Origin: Xaviernesmea rhizosphaerae
GTDB lineage: Bacteria > Pseudomonadota > Alphaproteobacteria > Rhizobiales > Rhizobiaceae
Length of the DNA stretch: 64,000 nucleotides
Assembly: GCF_001938945.1 (NCBI RefSeq)
Contig: NZ_MKIO01000029.1
Coordinates: 186,001-250,000 of the forward strand
Reading direction: 5' to 3'
In this document: positions 8,399 through 16,699 of the stretch, in pieces
Numbering within the stretch: the stretch's first letter is position 1
How the letters are laid out: each line of letters opens with the position of its first letter
Position numbers and translations under genes: made by a program
The notes under the pieces: model-generated
Databases searched by the model: none
What the model was told of the DNA's origin: nothing
Seen by the model: only the letters and a program-made list of their open reading frames with translations

Positions 8399-8566
8399 GC
8401 GACCGTTTCGCGAATCGTCGCGCCTTGCCATCACGGAGGATATCGGGATCACCTGCCCGATCGTCCGCCGTGATCTTTGGTATCAAGTCAAGCGATATCA
8501 GACCCAGTCGATATCGGACCCACCCGGTCGCCGACCAGGCGACCCACGCATCAGGGAGACAGGAAA

Positions 8567-9694
8567 ATGGATGTTCGTGCCGCCGTCGCCACCCAGGCCG
8601 GCAAGCCGCTGGAAATCATGACGGTTCAGCTGGAAGGCCCGAAGGCCGGCGAAGTGCTGGTCGAGATCAAGGCAACCGGCATCTGCCATACCGACGACTT
8701 CACCCTGTCGGGCGCGGACCCGGAAGGCCTGTTTCCGGCGATCCTCGGCCATGAGGGCGCTGGTATCGTTGTCGATGTCGGCCCTGGCGTGACCTCGCTC
8801 AAGAAGGGCGATCACGTCATTCCGCTCTACACGCCGGAATGCCGCGAATGCTATTCCTGCACCTCGCGCAAGACCAATCTCTGCACCTCGATCCGCGCCA
8901 CACAGGGCCAGGGCGTGATGCCCGATGGCACCTCGCGCTTCTCGATCGGCAAGGACAAGATCCACCATTATATGGGCTGCTCGACCTTCGCGAACTTCAC
9001 GGTGCTGCCGGAGATCGCGCTGGCCAAGATCAACCCGGACGCCCCCTTCGACAAGGTCTGCTACATCGGCTGCGGCGTCACCACCGGCATCGGCGCGGTG
9101 ATCAACACGGCCAAGGTCGAGATCGGCTCGACGGCCATCGTCTTCGGCCTCGGCGGTATCGGCCTCAACGTGCTGCAGGGCCTGCGCCTGGCGGGCGCGG
9201 ACATGATCATCGGCGTCGACATCAACCCCGACCGCAAGGCCTGGGGCGAGAAGTTCGGCATGACGCATTTCGTCAATCCGAAGGAAGTCGGCGACGACAT
9301 CGTGCCCTATCTCGTCAACATGACGAAGCGCGGCAATGACCTGATCGGCGGCGCGGACTACACTTTCGACTGCACGGGCAACACCAAGGTGATGCGCCAG
9401 GCGCTGGAATCGTCGCATCGCGGCTGGGGCAAGTCGGTCATCATCGGCGTTGCCGGCGCCGGCCAGGAAATCTCGACGCGTCCCTTCCAGCTGGTCACCG
9501 GCCGCAACTGGATGGGCACGGCCTTCGGCGGCGCACGCGGCCGGACCGACGTGCCGAAGATCGTCGACTGGTACATGGAAGGCAAGATCCAGATCGATCC
9601 GATGATCACCCACACCATGCCGCTCGAAGACATCAACAAGGGCTTCGAGCTGATGCACAAGGGCGAGAGCATCCGCGGCGTGGTCGTCTACTGA
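8567..9694 (+). CDS. frmA: S-(hydroxymethyl)glutathione dehydrogenase / class III alcohol dehydrogenase
   Basis: Protein of 375 residues. It oxidises the spontaneous formaldehyde-glutathione adduct to S-formylglutathione with NAD+. Seen in sequence: catalytic zinc ligands in GICHTDD and GHEGAG, the four structural-zinc cysteines in the CRECYSCTSRKTNLC loop, the NAD-binding GLGGIGL motif, and the class III signature region ITHTMPLEDINKGFELM near the C terminus. The start at 8567 follows AGGGAGACAGGAAA. fghA, the next enzyme of the pathway, lies 2.5 kb downstream on the same strand, with the elaA, brnTA, YaiI-family and DUF1345 loci in between. Confidence 0.97.
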   Translation: MDVRAAVATQAGKPLEIMTVQLEGPKAGEVLVEIKATGICHTDDFTLSGADPEGLFPAILGHEGAGIVVDVGPGVTSLKKGDHVIPLYTPECRECYSCTSRKTNLCTSIRATQGQGVMPDGTSRFSIGKDKIHHYMGCSTFANFTVLPEIALAKINPDAPFDKVCYIGCGVTTGIGAVINTAKVEIGSTAIVFGLGGIGLNVLQGLRLAGADMIIGVDINPDRKAWGEKFGMTHFVNPKEVGDDIVPYLVNMTKRGNDLIGGADYTFDCTGNTKVMRQALESSHRGWGKSVIIGVAGAGQEISTRPFQLVTGRNWMGTAFGGARGRTDVPKIVDWYMEGKIQIDPMITHTMPLEDINKGFELMHKGESIRGVVVY

Positions 9695-9695
9695 G

Positions 9696-10228
9696 ATGAT
9701 CGATTACGATGTCGATGTGCGGCCGATGGACGCCTTGTCGTCGCAGGAGCTTTATGCGCTCCTGAAGCTGCGCACCGACGTCTTCATCGTCGAGCAGGCC
9801 TGCATCTATCCCGAACTCGACGGCAGGGATCCGGAGGCGCTGCATCTGCGCCTTCTGTCCGGCGGTGATCTCCTCGCCGCCGCCCGCCTCTTCGGGCCGG
9901 GAGAGATGGCTGAAACGGTCAAGATCGGCCGAGTCGTCGTCGCGCCCGATCATCGCGGGCGCGGCCTCGGCCAGGCGCTATGGCTGAAACGGTCAAGATC
10001 GGCCGAGTCGTCGTCGCGCCCGATCATCGCGGGCGCGGCCTCGGCCAGGCGCTGATGCGCGCAGCACTCGATATTTGCGCCCGCCTCTTCCCCACAGAGC
10101 CGGTGGCGCTTTCCGCCCAGAGCCATCTCGTCCCCTTCTACCGCGCGCTTGGCTTCGTGCCGACCTCGGACGAGTATCTTGATGCCGGCGTGCCGCATGT
10201 GGATATGCGCCGGGCGGCTGGGGGCTGA
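9696..10228 (+). pseudogene. elaA: elaA-like GNAT acetyltransferase, frameshifted by a 74-bp tandem duplication
   Basis: The ATG lies two bases after the frmA stop. The first 95 residues match an ElaA-type GNAT protein (LRTDVFIVEQACIYPELDG, then the acetyl-CoA loop VVVAPDHRGRGLGQAL). Bases 9906-9979 are repeated exactly at 9980-10053. Because 74 is not a multiple of three, translation shifts after GLGQAL and stops at 10055. Removing one copy restores a continuous 152-residue protein ending PHVDMRRAAGG, a normal ElaA length. The second repeat copy supplies an in-frame ATG at 9980, so a truncated C-terminal product could still be made. It could be a true pseudogene, a reversible slippage mutation or an assembly error. 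Confidence 0.9.
9906..10053. repeat. 74-bp perfect tandem duplication
   Basis: Two adjacent exact copies (9906-9979 and 9980-10053), both starting ATGGCTGAAACGG and ending CAGGCGCT, inside the elaA-like gene. The duplication causes its frameshift. Confidence 0.97.
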
Positions 10229-10288
10229 ACCCGTTTGTTCGATTTGCTCGTGAAGAGCATTGTAGCTACAATCCGTGTCGGATGAGCC

Positions 10289-10577
10289 ATGTTCGAATGG
10301 GATGAAGCAAAGAACCTGACCAATATTGCGAAACACGGCATCGGGCTTCCAAACTGCGGCCTTGATCTTCAACGGCCCAGTTTTCACGGCCATTGACGAT
10401 CGTTTCGACTATGGCGAAATCAGGCAAAACAGCATCGGCGCAATCAAAGGCGTTGCCATCATCGTCTTGAGCCATACAGAGCGGAACGGACGTACCCGCA
10501 TTATTTCGGCACGCCCGGCAAAAAAACAGGAAAGGGACCGATATGCCAAAGCCCTTCACCAGAGAACTGAGCCTTGA
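10289..10577 (+). pseudogene. brnT: BrnT-type ribonuclease toxin, +1 frameshifted
   Basis: The N terminus MFEWDEAKNLTNIAKHGI reads in one frame. The remainder (FQTAALIFNGPVFTAIDDR, then GEIRQNSIG, RTRIISARPAKKQERDRY) reads in the next frame from a GGG run at 10343-10345. Removing one G joins them into a standard 95-residue BrnT, an RelE-fold RNase of a type II toxin-antitoxin system, with the usual IISAR and Arg-rich C-terminal motifs. As written, translation from the start runs out of frame and no active toxin is expected. The 3' end overlaps brnA by 35 bp, as is usual for brnTA operons. Confidence 0.9.
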
Positions 10578-10800
10578 CGAACTGGCTGCGCTTCCAGATT
10601 CGCAAGTCGATACCAGCGACATTCCAGAGCTGGACGAAACATTCTGGCGCAACAGTCAGACTGTCGAACCGGAAGGCACCGAGCAGATCACGCTACGGGT
10701 CAAGAAATCGGTGCTTCAAGCGTTCCGTAATACGGGAAAAGGCTATCAAACCCGCATGAATGCGGCTCTCGAATCCTATGCACAGACGTTGAAGAAATAA
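10543..10800 (+). CDS. brnA: BrnA-type antitoxin
   Basis: Protein of 85 residues. It is the antitoxin partner of BrnT, with a disordered N-terminal toxin-binding part (residues 1-45, including DIPELDETFWRN) and a C-terminal ribbon-helix-helix DNA-binding part (ITLRVKKSVLQAFRNTGKGYQTRMNAALESY). Known BrnA proteins repress their own operon. The reading frame is intact although the toxin gene upstream is frameshifted. Codons and base composition are less GC-rich than the neighbours, consistent with acquisition by transfer. Confidence 0.93.
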   Translation: MPKPFTRELSLDELAALPDSQVDTSDIPELDETFWRNSQTVEPEGTEQITLRVKKSVLQAFRNTGKGYQTRMNAALESYAQTLKK

Positions 10801-10807
10801 ATTGCCA

Positions 10808-11263
10808 ATGATCTATGTCGATGCCGATGCCTGCCCGGTCAAGCCGGAGATCCTCAAGGTCGCCGAGCGGCATCAGCTGGAGGTGACCTTCGTCGCCAAT
10901 TCCGGTCTTCGGCCCTCGCGCGATCCCATGGTGAAAAACGTGATCGTCTCCGCCGGCTTCGACGCGGCCGACGACTGGATCGCCGAGCGGGCCGGCGCGG
11001 GCGACGTGGTGGTGACGGCGGATGTGCCACTGGCCGTGCGCTGCGTCGCGTCAGGCGCGCTTGTCACCGGGCCGACCGGGCGCGTGTTCGACGAGACCAA
11101 TATCGGCATGGCCTCGGCTATGCGCGATCTCGGCCAGCACCTGCGCGAAACCGGCGAGAGCAAGGGCTATAACGCCGCCTTCAGCCCTCGCGACCGCTCG
11201 AAATTCCTCGAAACCTTCGACAGGCTTTGCCGGCGCGCACGAAGCAGCAGCGCGCCGGCCTGA
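10808..11263 (+). CDS. YaiI/YqxD family (UPF0178, DUF188) protein
   Basis: Protein of 151 residues with the DUF188 hallmarks IYVDADACPVKPEI at the N terminus, VANSGLRPSRDPMV, and GAGDVVVTADVPLA with a conserved Asp, arranged like a PIN-type nuclease core. The family is predicted to be nuclease-like but has no firmly assigned role. It starts 8 bp after brnA. The ATG at 10808 is used; a TTG two codons earlier is possible. Stop in GC-rich sequence. Confidence 0.9.
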   Translation: MIYVDADACPVKPEILKVAERHQLEVTFVANSGLRPSRDPMVKNVIVSAGFDAADDWIAERAGAGDVVVTADVPLAVRCVASGALVTGPTGRVFDETNIGMASAMRDLGQHLRETGESKGYNAAFSPRDRSKFLETFDRLCRRARSSSAPA

Positions 11264-11517
11264 CAGCGTGCAAATTGCCGGCGGGTCTGCCTGACCTCCA
11301 ACGAAGATCCTTGCCGCGCCGGCGGTGGCGCGGCATCTGCCGACCCTGCTCCCGCCGTGGCGCATTCAACGCACGAGACCGTCTCGCGGTGGATGCACGG
11401 GCAGAGGAATCATGGCAAGGAAGAGCCCTTGCCGGTCCGCACGAACTGCGCGGCCATGGGTCCGCTCCATCCGGGTGGATCCGAATCAATGCGCCATGGA
11501 GGGCGATCATCTTGCAC

Positions 11518-12174
11518 ATGCGCATGTGGACGCATCGCCGTCACTGGCCGTTTCTCTGGGGCGGCATTGCCGGGCTGCTCGCCTTGCCGGTCTTCCTGGT
11601 TCTGGCGCCGCGGCTCGCAGTCGAGGGACCGGCGATCGTGTTTTTCCTGATCTATCTCGCCCAGGTCGGCCTGCGGCTGCGGCGGCTGACGGCCGATCGT
11701 CTCAAGGCGACGGCGGAGGCGGATGACGCGCCGGCGCCGGTGATCCTCTTCGTCACGCTGATGGCGGTGGTGGCGGCGATTGTCGCCCTGTTCAATGCGA
11801 TGAACCGTGCCGGCTCCTCGGAAAGCAGCCTGGAGGTGGCGCTCGCCTTTGCCTCGGTGGTGCTTGGCTGGCTGACGGTGCACACCATGTTCTCGATGCA
11901 TTATGCCCATCTCTACTGGCGGCCGCTGAAGACCAAGCCCGGCACGCCGCCGGCCCGCGGCAAGGGGCTGGACTTTCCCGGCGATGACGAGCCTGGCGCC
12001 TATGACTTTCTTTATTTCGGCTTCGTCATCGGCATGACGGCGCAGACCTCCGACGTGGAAATCACCGAAACTGCGATGCGCCGGATCAACCTCGCCCATT
12101 CGCTGGTCTCCTTCTTTTTCAACACCGTGCTCGTGGCCGCCGCCGTCAATGCGGTCGTGTCGCTGGCGAACTGA
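11518..12174 (+). CDS. DUF1345 membrane protein
   Basis: Protein of 218 residues with about five membrane segments (PFLWGGIAGLLALPVFLVL, AIVFFLIYLAQVGL, VILFVTLMAVVAAIVALFN, VALAFASVVLGWLTVHTMF, HSLVSFFFNTVLVAAAVNAV). Between them lies the conserved DUF1345 segment MHYAHLYW...DFLYFGFVIGMTAQTSDVEI. The family function is unknown. The start is uncertain; 11518 or 11524 are the best candidates because sequence upstream is not family-like. It ends 14 bp before fghA and is likely co-transcribed with it. Confidence 0.88.
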   Translation: MRMWTHRRHWPFLWGGIAGLLALPVFLVLAPRLAVEGPAIVFFLIYLAQVGLRLRRLTADRLKATAEADDAPAPVILFVTLMAVVAAIVALFNAMNRAGSSESSLEVALAFASVVLGWLTVHTMFSMHYAHLYWRPLKTKPGTPPARGKGLDFPGDDEPGAYDFLYFGFVIGMTAQTSDVEITETAMRRINLAHSLVSFFFNTVLVAAAVNAVVSLAN

Positions 12175-12188
12175 GTTCAGGAGTTCTC

Positions 12189-13022
12189 ATGAAAACCATC
12201 TCCACCGCGCGCGCCTTCGCCGGCACCCAGGGCGTCTACAGCCACCACTCCGACGTGCTCGGCTGCGACATGACCTTCGCGGTCTTCGTGCCGCCGCAGG
12301 CCAAGGATGGTCCCTGCCCCGTTCTCTGGTATCTGTCGGGCCTCACCTGCACCCATGCCAATGTGATGGACAAGGGCGAGTATCGCCGCATCGCCGCCGA
12401 GCGCGGCGTGATCCTCGTCTGCCCGGACACCAGCCCGCGCGGCGAGGCGGTGGCCGACGAGCCGGACAACTGGCAGATGGGCAAGGGCGCGGGCTTTTAC
12501 CTCGATGCGACTGAAGAGCCCTGGTCGGCGCATTTCAAGATGGAAAGCTACATCACCCATGAGCTGCCGGCGCTAATCGCCGCCGAGTTCCCCGCCGATA
12601 TGGGCCGCCAAGGCATTTTCGGCCATTCCATGGGCGGCCATGGCGCGCTGACGATCGCGCTGAAGAACCCCGAGCGGTTCAGGAGCCTGTCGGCCTTCGC
12701 GCCGATCGTCTCGCCCTCGACCTCGGACTGGTCCGTGCCGGCGCTGACGAAATATCTGGGCGCCGATCAGGCGGCCTGGCGCGCCTATGACGCCTGCCTG
12801 CTGGTGGAGGACGGCAAGCGCTTTCCCGAGATCCTGATCGACCAGGGCACGGCCGACAGCTTCCTTCAGACCGGCCTGAAGCCCTGGCTGTTCGAAGAGG
12901 CGGTAAAGGGAACGGAGATCGCGCTCACCCTGCGCATGCAGGAAGGCTATGATCACTCCTATTATTTCATCTCCACCTTCATGGCCGATCACATCCACTG
13001 GCATGCCGACCGGCTGGCTTGA
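12189..13022 (+). CDS. fghA: S-formylglutathione hydrolase
   Basis: Protein of 277 residues, an alpha/beta-hydrolase of the esterase D family that hydrolyses S-formylglutathione to formate and glutathione, completing formaldehyde detoxification begun by FrmA. The nucleophile is in IFGHSMGGHGAL; the acid and base are in LIDQGTADSFL and EGYDHSYYFISTF. The oxyanion region is LSGLTCTHANVMDKGEY. An AGGAG ribosome-binding site precedes the start. Normal length. Confidence 0.97.
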   Translation: MKTISTARAFAGTQGVYSHHSDVLGCDMTFAVFVPPQAKDGPCPVLWYLSGLTCTHANVMDKGEYRRIAAERGVILVCPDTSPRGEAVADEPDNWQMGKGAGFYLDATEEPWSAHFKMESYITHELPALIAAEFPADMGRQGIFGHSMGGHGALTIALKNPERFRSLSAFAPIVSPSTSDWSVPALTKYLGADQAAWRAYDACLLVEDGKRFPEILIDQGTADSFLQTGLKPWLFEEAVKGTEIALTLRMQEGYDHSYYFISTFMADHIHWHADRLA

Positions 13023-13031
13023 GGTTCACCC

Positions 13032-13406
13032 ATGTCTCCCCTTGTTCTCGTAGCTCTCGGCGGCGCGCTCGGCTCTGTGGCGCGCTATCTGGTCGGTCTG
13101 ATGATGGTCCGGCTGATCGGGCCGAACTTTCCCTGGGGAACGCTGACGGTCAACATCGTCGGCTGCTTCGCCATCGGTGCGGTGGCCGCCACGCTGGCGC
13201 GCATGGGCGGCAATGAGCCCTTGCGGCTGTTCATCATCACCGGCATCCTCGGCGGCTTCACCACCTTCTCGGCCTTTTCGCTGGAAACCGCGGCGCTGCT
13301 CGAAGCCGGGCGTATGGGCGCGGCATTCGCCTATGTGGCGGCGAGCCTGGCGGCTTCAGGCCTCGCCGTCTTCAGCGGGCTAGCCCTGATGCGCGCAATG
13401 GGCTAG
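13032..13406 (+). CDS. crcB: Fluoride exporter CrcB/Fluc
   Basis: Protein of 124 residues with four membrane helices. Fluc motifs seen: GGALGSVARYL in helix 1, WGTLTVNIVGCFAIG (the Na+ site/pore Asn region) in helix 2, and GGFTTFSAFSLE (the Phe-box and Thr track) in helix 3. It forms a dual-topology dimeric fluoride channel in the inner membrane. It starts only 9 bp after fghA, leaving no room for a fluoride riboswitch directly upstream, so it probably rides on the upstream transcript. Confidence 0.96.
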   Translation: MSPLVLVALGGALGSVARYLVGLMMVRLIGPNFPWGTLTVNIVGCFAIGAVAATLARMGGNEPLRLFIITGILGGFTTFSAFSLETAALLEAGRMGAAFAYVAASLAASGLAVFSGLALMRAMG

Positions 13407-13467
13407 GAGCGGCACACAGGATTTCAATCAAGGAGACGCGGCGCGCAGCCGCGCGGAATGGACCGAT

Positions 13468-14454
13468 ATGGCAGGGATCGAACACAAGCAGGTGGACGCC
13501 GACGAAAAGGGCATGCGGCTCGATCGCTGGTTCAAGGTCCACTATCCCGGCCTCGGCTTCGGCGCGCTGCAGAAGCTCCTGCGCTCCGGCCAGATCCGCG
13601 TCGATGGCGGCCGGGTGAAATCCGACACCCGCGTCGAGCCCGGCCAGACCATCCGCATCCCGCCGATGGAGGTGGATGCCAAGCGCTCGGGGCCGATCGC
13701 CGGGCGTGAGCTGAAACATGCGGGCGATGCCGAGCTGCTCTCGCGCATGGTGCTGCATGAAGACGCCAAAGTGATCGTGCTGAACAAGCCGGCGGGCCTG
13801 GCGGTGCAGGGCGGCTCCGGCGTCGTGCGCCATGTGGACAAGATGCTGGAGGCCTGGACCAACCAGCGCGGCGAAAAGCCCCGGCTCGTCCACCGTCTCG
13901 ACCGCGACACCTCGGGCGTGCTGGTGGTCGCGCGCACGCGCGGCGCGGCGCAGAAGCTCACGGCAGCGTTTCGCGAACGCGACACCAAGAAGCTCTACTG
14001 GTCGCTGGTCAAGGGCGTGCCGCGCAAGCGCGACGACAAGATCTCGACCTGGCTCGTCAAGGAGCAGACGCCCGATGGCGACCGCATGCGCATCGCCAAG
14101 CATGGCGAGGACGGCGCCGATCACGCGGTCTCCTATTACCGCATTGTCGAGCAGGCCGGCCAGAACTTCGCCTGGCTGGAGATGGAGCCCTATACGGGCC
14201 GCACGCACCAGCTGCGCGTCCATGCCGCCCATATCGGCCATCCGATCCTTGGCGATCCCAAATATTTCGAAGCCGATATCAACTGGAATTTCCCCGGCGG
14301 CGTACAGAACCGGCTGCATCTCCACGCCCGCCACATCGACATTCCCCATCCCGATGGCGGCCGCCTGTCGGTAACCGCGCCGCTGCCGCCACATATGGTC
14401 CAGACCTGGAACCTGTTCGGCTTCGATGTCGCAAGCGCCGGCGAGGACGAATGA
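13468..14454 (+). CDS. rluC: RluA/RluC-family 23S rRNA pseudouridine synthase
   Basis: Protein of 328 residues. An S4 RNA-binding domain (about residues 14-70; RLDRWFKVHYPG, LLRSGQIRVDGGRV) precedes the catalytic domain with VHRLDRDTSGVLVVARTRGA, whose Asp after the second Arg is the nucleophile, and RTHQLRVHAAHIGHPILGDPKY near the C terminus. Target positions 955/2504/2580 are those of E. coli RluC; the exact sites here are inference. It overlaps the HAD gene by 4 bp (ATGA), so the two are translationally coupled. Confidence 0.93.
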   Translation: MAGIEHKQVDADEKGMRLDRWFKVHYPGLGFGALQKLLRSGQIRVDGGRVKSDTRVEPGQTIRIPPMEVDAKRSGPIAGRELKHAGDAELLSRMVLHEDAKVIVLNKPAGLAVQGGSGVVRHVDKMLEAWTNQRGEKPRLVHRLDRDTSGVLVVARTRGAAQKLTAAFRERDTKKLYWSLVKGVPRKRDDKISTWLVKEQTPDGDRMRIAKHGEDGADHAVSYYRIVEQAGQNFAWLEMEPYTGRTHQLRVHAAHIGHPILGDPKYFEADINWNFPGGVQNRLHLHARHIDIPHPDGGRLSVTAPLPPHMVQTWNLFGFDVASAGEDE

Positions 14455-15110
14455 GCCTGAAGCTGGTCCTTTTCGATTGCGATGGCACGCTGGTCGACAG
14501 CGCCCGGCTGATCCATGAGGTGATGGCCCGCACTTTCGAGGCCTTCGCCCTGCCGCGTCCGGCGCTGGAGGAGACCAAGGCGATCATCGGCCTGACGCTC
14601 GACATCGCCATTGCCCGGCTCATGGGTCGGCCGCATGTCGATAGTCAGGCCAGTGCGATGGCCGAGCATTACAAGAGCATTTTCGCGCCGGTGCGCAGCG
14701 ACGGCTTCGCCGAGCCGCTCTTTGCCGGCATCGCCGAGATGATGGCCGCACTTCGCGCCGAGGAGCATCTTCTGATCGGCGCCGTCACCGGCAAGTCGCG
14801 CCGCGGGCTGAATGTGATTTCCGCCGCCCATGGCTTCGACAAGACCTTCACCGTCAGCCGGACGGCGGATGACTGCCCGTCCAAGCCGCATCCGGCCATG
14901 GTCAGCGAATGCTGCGCCGAGACCGGCATCGATCCGCGCGACACCGTGGTCATCGGCGATGCGATCTATGACATGCAGATGGCCAAGAGCGCCGGCGCCA
15001 TGGCGGTGGGCGTGGCCTGGGGCTATGCCTCCGTGCCGCAACTGATGGAGGCCGGCGCCGACCGGATCGTGAAAGACCCCCAGGAGATTACCCAGCTGCT
15101 GCTTGGCTGA
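14451..15110 (+). CDS. HAD-family phosphatase (phosphoglycolate phosphatase-like)
   Basis: Protein of 219 residues with all HAD motifs: LVLFDCDGTLVDS (nucleophile Asp), AVTGKSRRGL (motif II Thr region), KPHPAM (motif III Lys) and VIGDAIYDMQMAKSAGA (motif IV). The cap domain (about residues 15-90) is of the C1 type. The natural substrate is not evident. Coupled to rluC by a 4-bp overlap, in the order rluC-HAD-ATP12 that is common in rhizobia. Confidence 0.92.
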   Translation: MSLKLVLFDCDGTLVDSARLIHEVMARTFEAFALPRPALEETKAIIGLTLDIAIARLMGRPHVDSQASAMAEHYKSIFAPVRSDGFAEPLFAGIAEMMAALRAEEHLLIGAVTGKSRRGLNVISAAHGFDKTFTVSRTADDCPSKPHPAMVSECCAETGIDPRDTVVIGDAIYDMQMAKSAGAMAVGVAWGYASVPQLMEAGADRIVKDPQEITQLLLG

Positions 15111-15313
15111 TCCGATGCCCCGTCTGGTCTGCCACCAAGTGCGGCCGGCGCGATGATCGAACGGGAAAACACGCGCCGAGGATTGTCCCGATCCAGAGAA
15201 CGCCATACATGGCGCAATAACGCTGCAGGGCCGCTTTCACGTCTGTGACGACAAGTGGAGCCCAGAAGCAGAGGCATTCGCCGCGAGGTTTTGCGACCCT
15301 ATGCTTCCATCCT

Positions 15314-15416
15314 AGAGCATCGGACTGAAAACAGTCCTCAGTGCGATGCTCTAGATTCTTGTTTTGCATCGGATTTTTCCGAAAACCGGTTCCCACTTTT
15401 CGGTCCGATGCTCTAG
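15314..15416. repeat. RIME-like palindromic intergenic element, complete copy
   Basis: Starts AGAGCATCGGACTGAAAA and ends TTTTCGGTCCGATGCTCTAG; contains the internal halves GATGCTCTAG and GCATCGGATTTTTCCG. Lies between the HAD gene and the ATP12 gene. Confidence 0.88.
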
Positions 15417-15521
15417 CTGAAGGCAGGGCGGACGGGTGCCGCGCCGCTTATTCTTGTTTTGCCGCGTGATCGACGCCGGAGCGTGCCAGGGCTTCGGGTG
15501 GACATGCCAGGGAGACCCATC

Positions 15522-16304
15522 ATGGCCGATCTCTTCGACCTTCCCGAAATGAGCGATCCCGATCCGGTGCGCCGGGCGCAGATCCAGATGCTGAAGCCGC
15601 TGCCCAAGCGATTCTACAAGGAGGTGACCGTCGCAGAGACGGAGGATGGTTTCGCCATTCGCCTCGATGGCGCCTCCGTGCGCACACCGGCCAAGAAGAT
15701 GCTGGTGGTGCCGAGCGCAGCACTCGCGGAGATCATCGCCGACGAGTGGCGCGCCCAGGCCGAGGTGATCGACCCCGCGCGCATGCCGGTCACCCGGCTC
15801 GTCAACAGCGCACTCGATGGCGTGGCCAATGACCCCGAGGTTACCTTCAACGATATCCTCTCCTTTGCCGGCACGGACATGCTCTGCTATCGCGCCGACG
15901 GGCCGGAGCGGCTGGTGGAGCGCCAGCAGGCGCAATGGGATCCGATCCTTGCCTGGGCGGCGGAAACCCTCGGCGCGCGCTTCATCCTCGCCGAAGGCGT
16001 GATGCACCAGACCCAGCCGGACGCGGCGATCGCTGCCTTCGGCCGGGCGCTGTCCGCCTTCAAGGCGCCGCTGCCGCTCGCCAGCCTGCATGTGATGACC
16101 GCGCTCACCGGCTCGGCGCTTCTTCCCCTCGCCTTCGCCCTGCAGCGGATTTCCGCCGAGGAAGCCTGGGCGCTCGCCCATCTCGACGAGGACTGGCAGA
16201 TCGAGCTCTGGGGTGCGGACGAGGAGGCCGAACACCGCCGCGCCCATCGCTGGCAGGCCATGGCGGCGGCGGCAAGGACCTTTGACGCACTGGGTGTGCG
16301 ATAA
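15522..16304 (+). CDS. ATP12-family F1-ATPase assembly chaperone
   Basis: Protein of 260 residues of the ATP12 family, which in mitochondria holds the F1 alpha subunit before assembly; the alphaproteobacterial relatives are thought to do the same. Family motifs include KRFYKEVTVAETEDGFAIRLDG, the conserved RTPAK, IDPARMPVTRLVNSALDG, FAGTDMLCYRA and LTGSALLPLAFA. The start at 15522 follows CAGGGAGACC. No oddities. Confidence 0.95.
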   Translation: MADLFDLPEMSDPDPVRRAQIQMLKPLPKRFYKEVTVAETEDGFAIRLDGASVRTPAKKMLVVPSAALAEIIADEWRAQAEVIDPARMPVTRLVNSALDGVANDPEVTFNDILSFAGTDMLCYRADGPERLVERQQAQWDPILAWAAETLGARFILAEGVMHQTQPDAAIAAFGRALSAFKAPLPLASLHVMTALTGSALLPLAFALQRISAEEAWALAHLDEDWQIELWGADEEAEHRRAHRWQAMAAAARTFDALGVR

Positions 16305-16334
16305 GTCGGCCTCCGTTTCGTTATGCAGTTGCTT

Positions 16335-16361
16335 AGAGCATCGGACTGAAAATCGTGCGCC
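16335..16361. repeat. Partial RIME-like element (left half only)
   Basis: AGAGCATCGGACTGAAAATC followed by GTGCGC, then the similarity to the complete copies stops. Solitary left palindrome arm downstream of the ATP12 gene. Confidence 0.6.
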
Positions 16362-16461
16362 ACAAGACAGGACGCTGAGAATTTATCCGCTGCATACGCC
16401 GTCCGACACGGTTGGCGATCACCTTCGCACGGCCTCCTTATAAGGCGGAGCCTCTCCTTTT

Positions 16462-16548
16462 CGTCATCCTCGGGCTTGTCCCGAGGATCTGCCGACATTA
16501 ATAAAATCAAAGCGTTGCAGATGCTCGGGACAAGCCCGAGCATGACGA
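16462..16548. repeat. Long imperfect inverted repeat, intergenic palindromic element
   Basis: Left arm GTCATCCTCGGGCTTGTCCC and right arm GGGACAAGCCCGAGCATGAC are near-perfect complements separated by about 45 bp, which contain AGATGC/GATCTGC pairings as well. It resembles a palindromic repeat family common in alphaproteobacterial intergenic DNA. It lies between the convergent ATP12 and sugE genes and could also act as a transcriptional barrier. Confidence 0.75.
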
Positions 16549-16699
16549 CCGAGAGGTTTAGCCCGTTTTTTGGATGTCAGGTTGAGCGCACAGGACAGAA
16601 AGCGCATCAGGGGTGCGAAGCTGATCGATAGCACGCTCAACGGCACCCGAAGCGTGCGCTCGGAGCACCACTGGCCAAGCCCGCGACCCGCACAACCCG

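Noticed and set aside
12990..13031. Fluoride riboswitch before crcB
   Set aside because: Only 9 bp separate fghA from crcB, too short for the aptamer.
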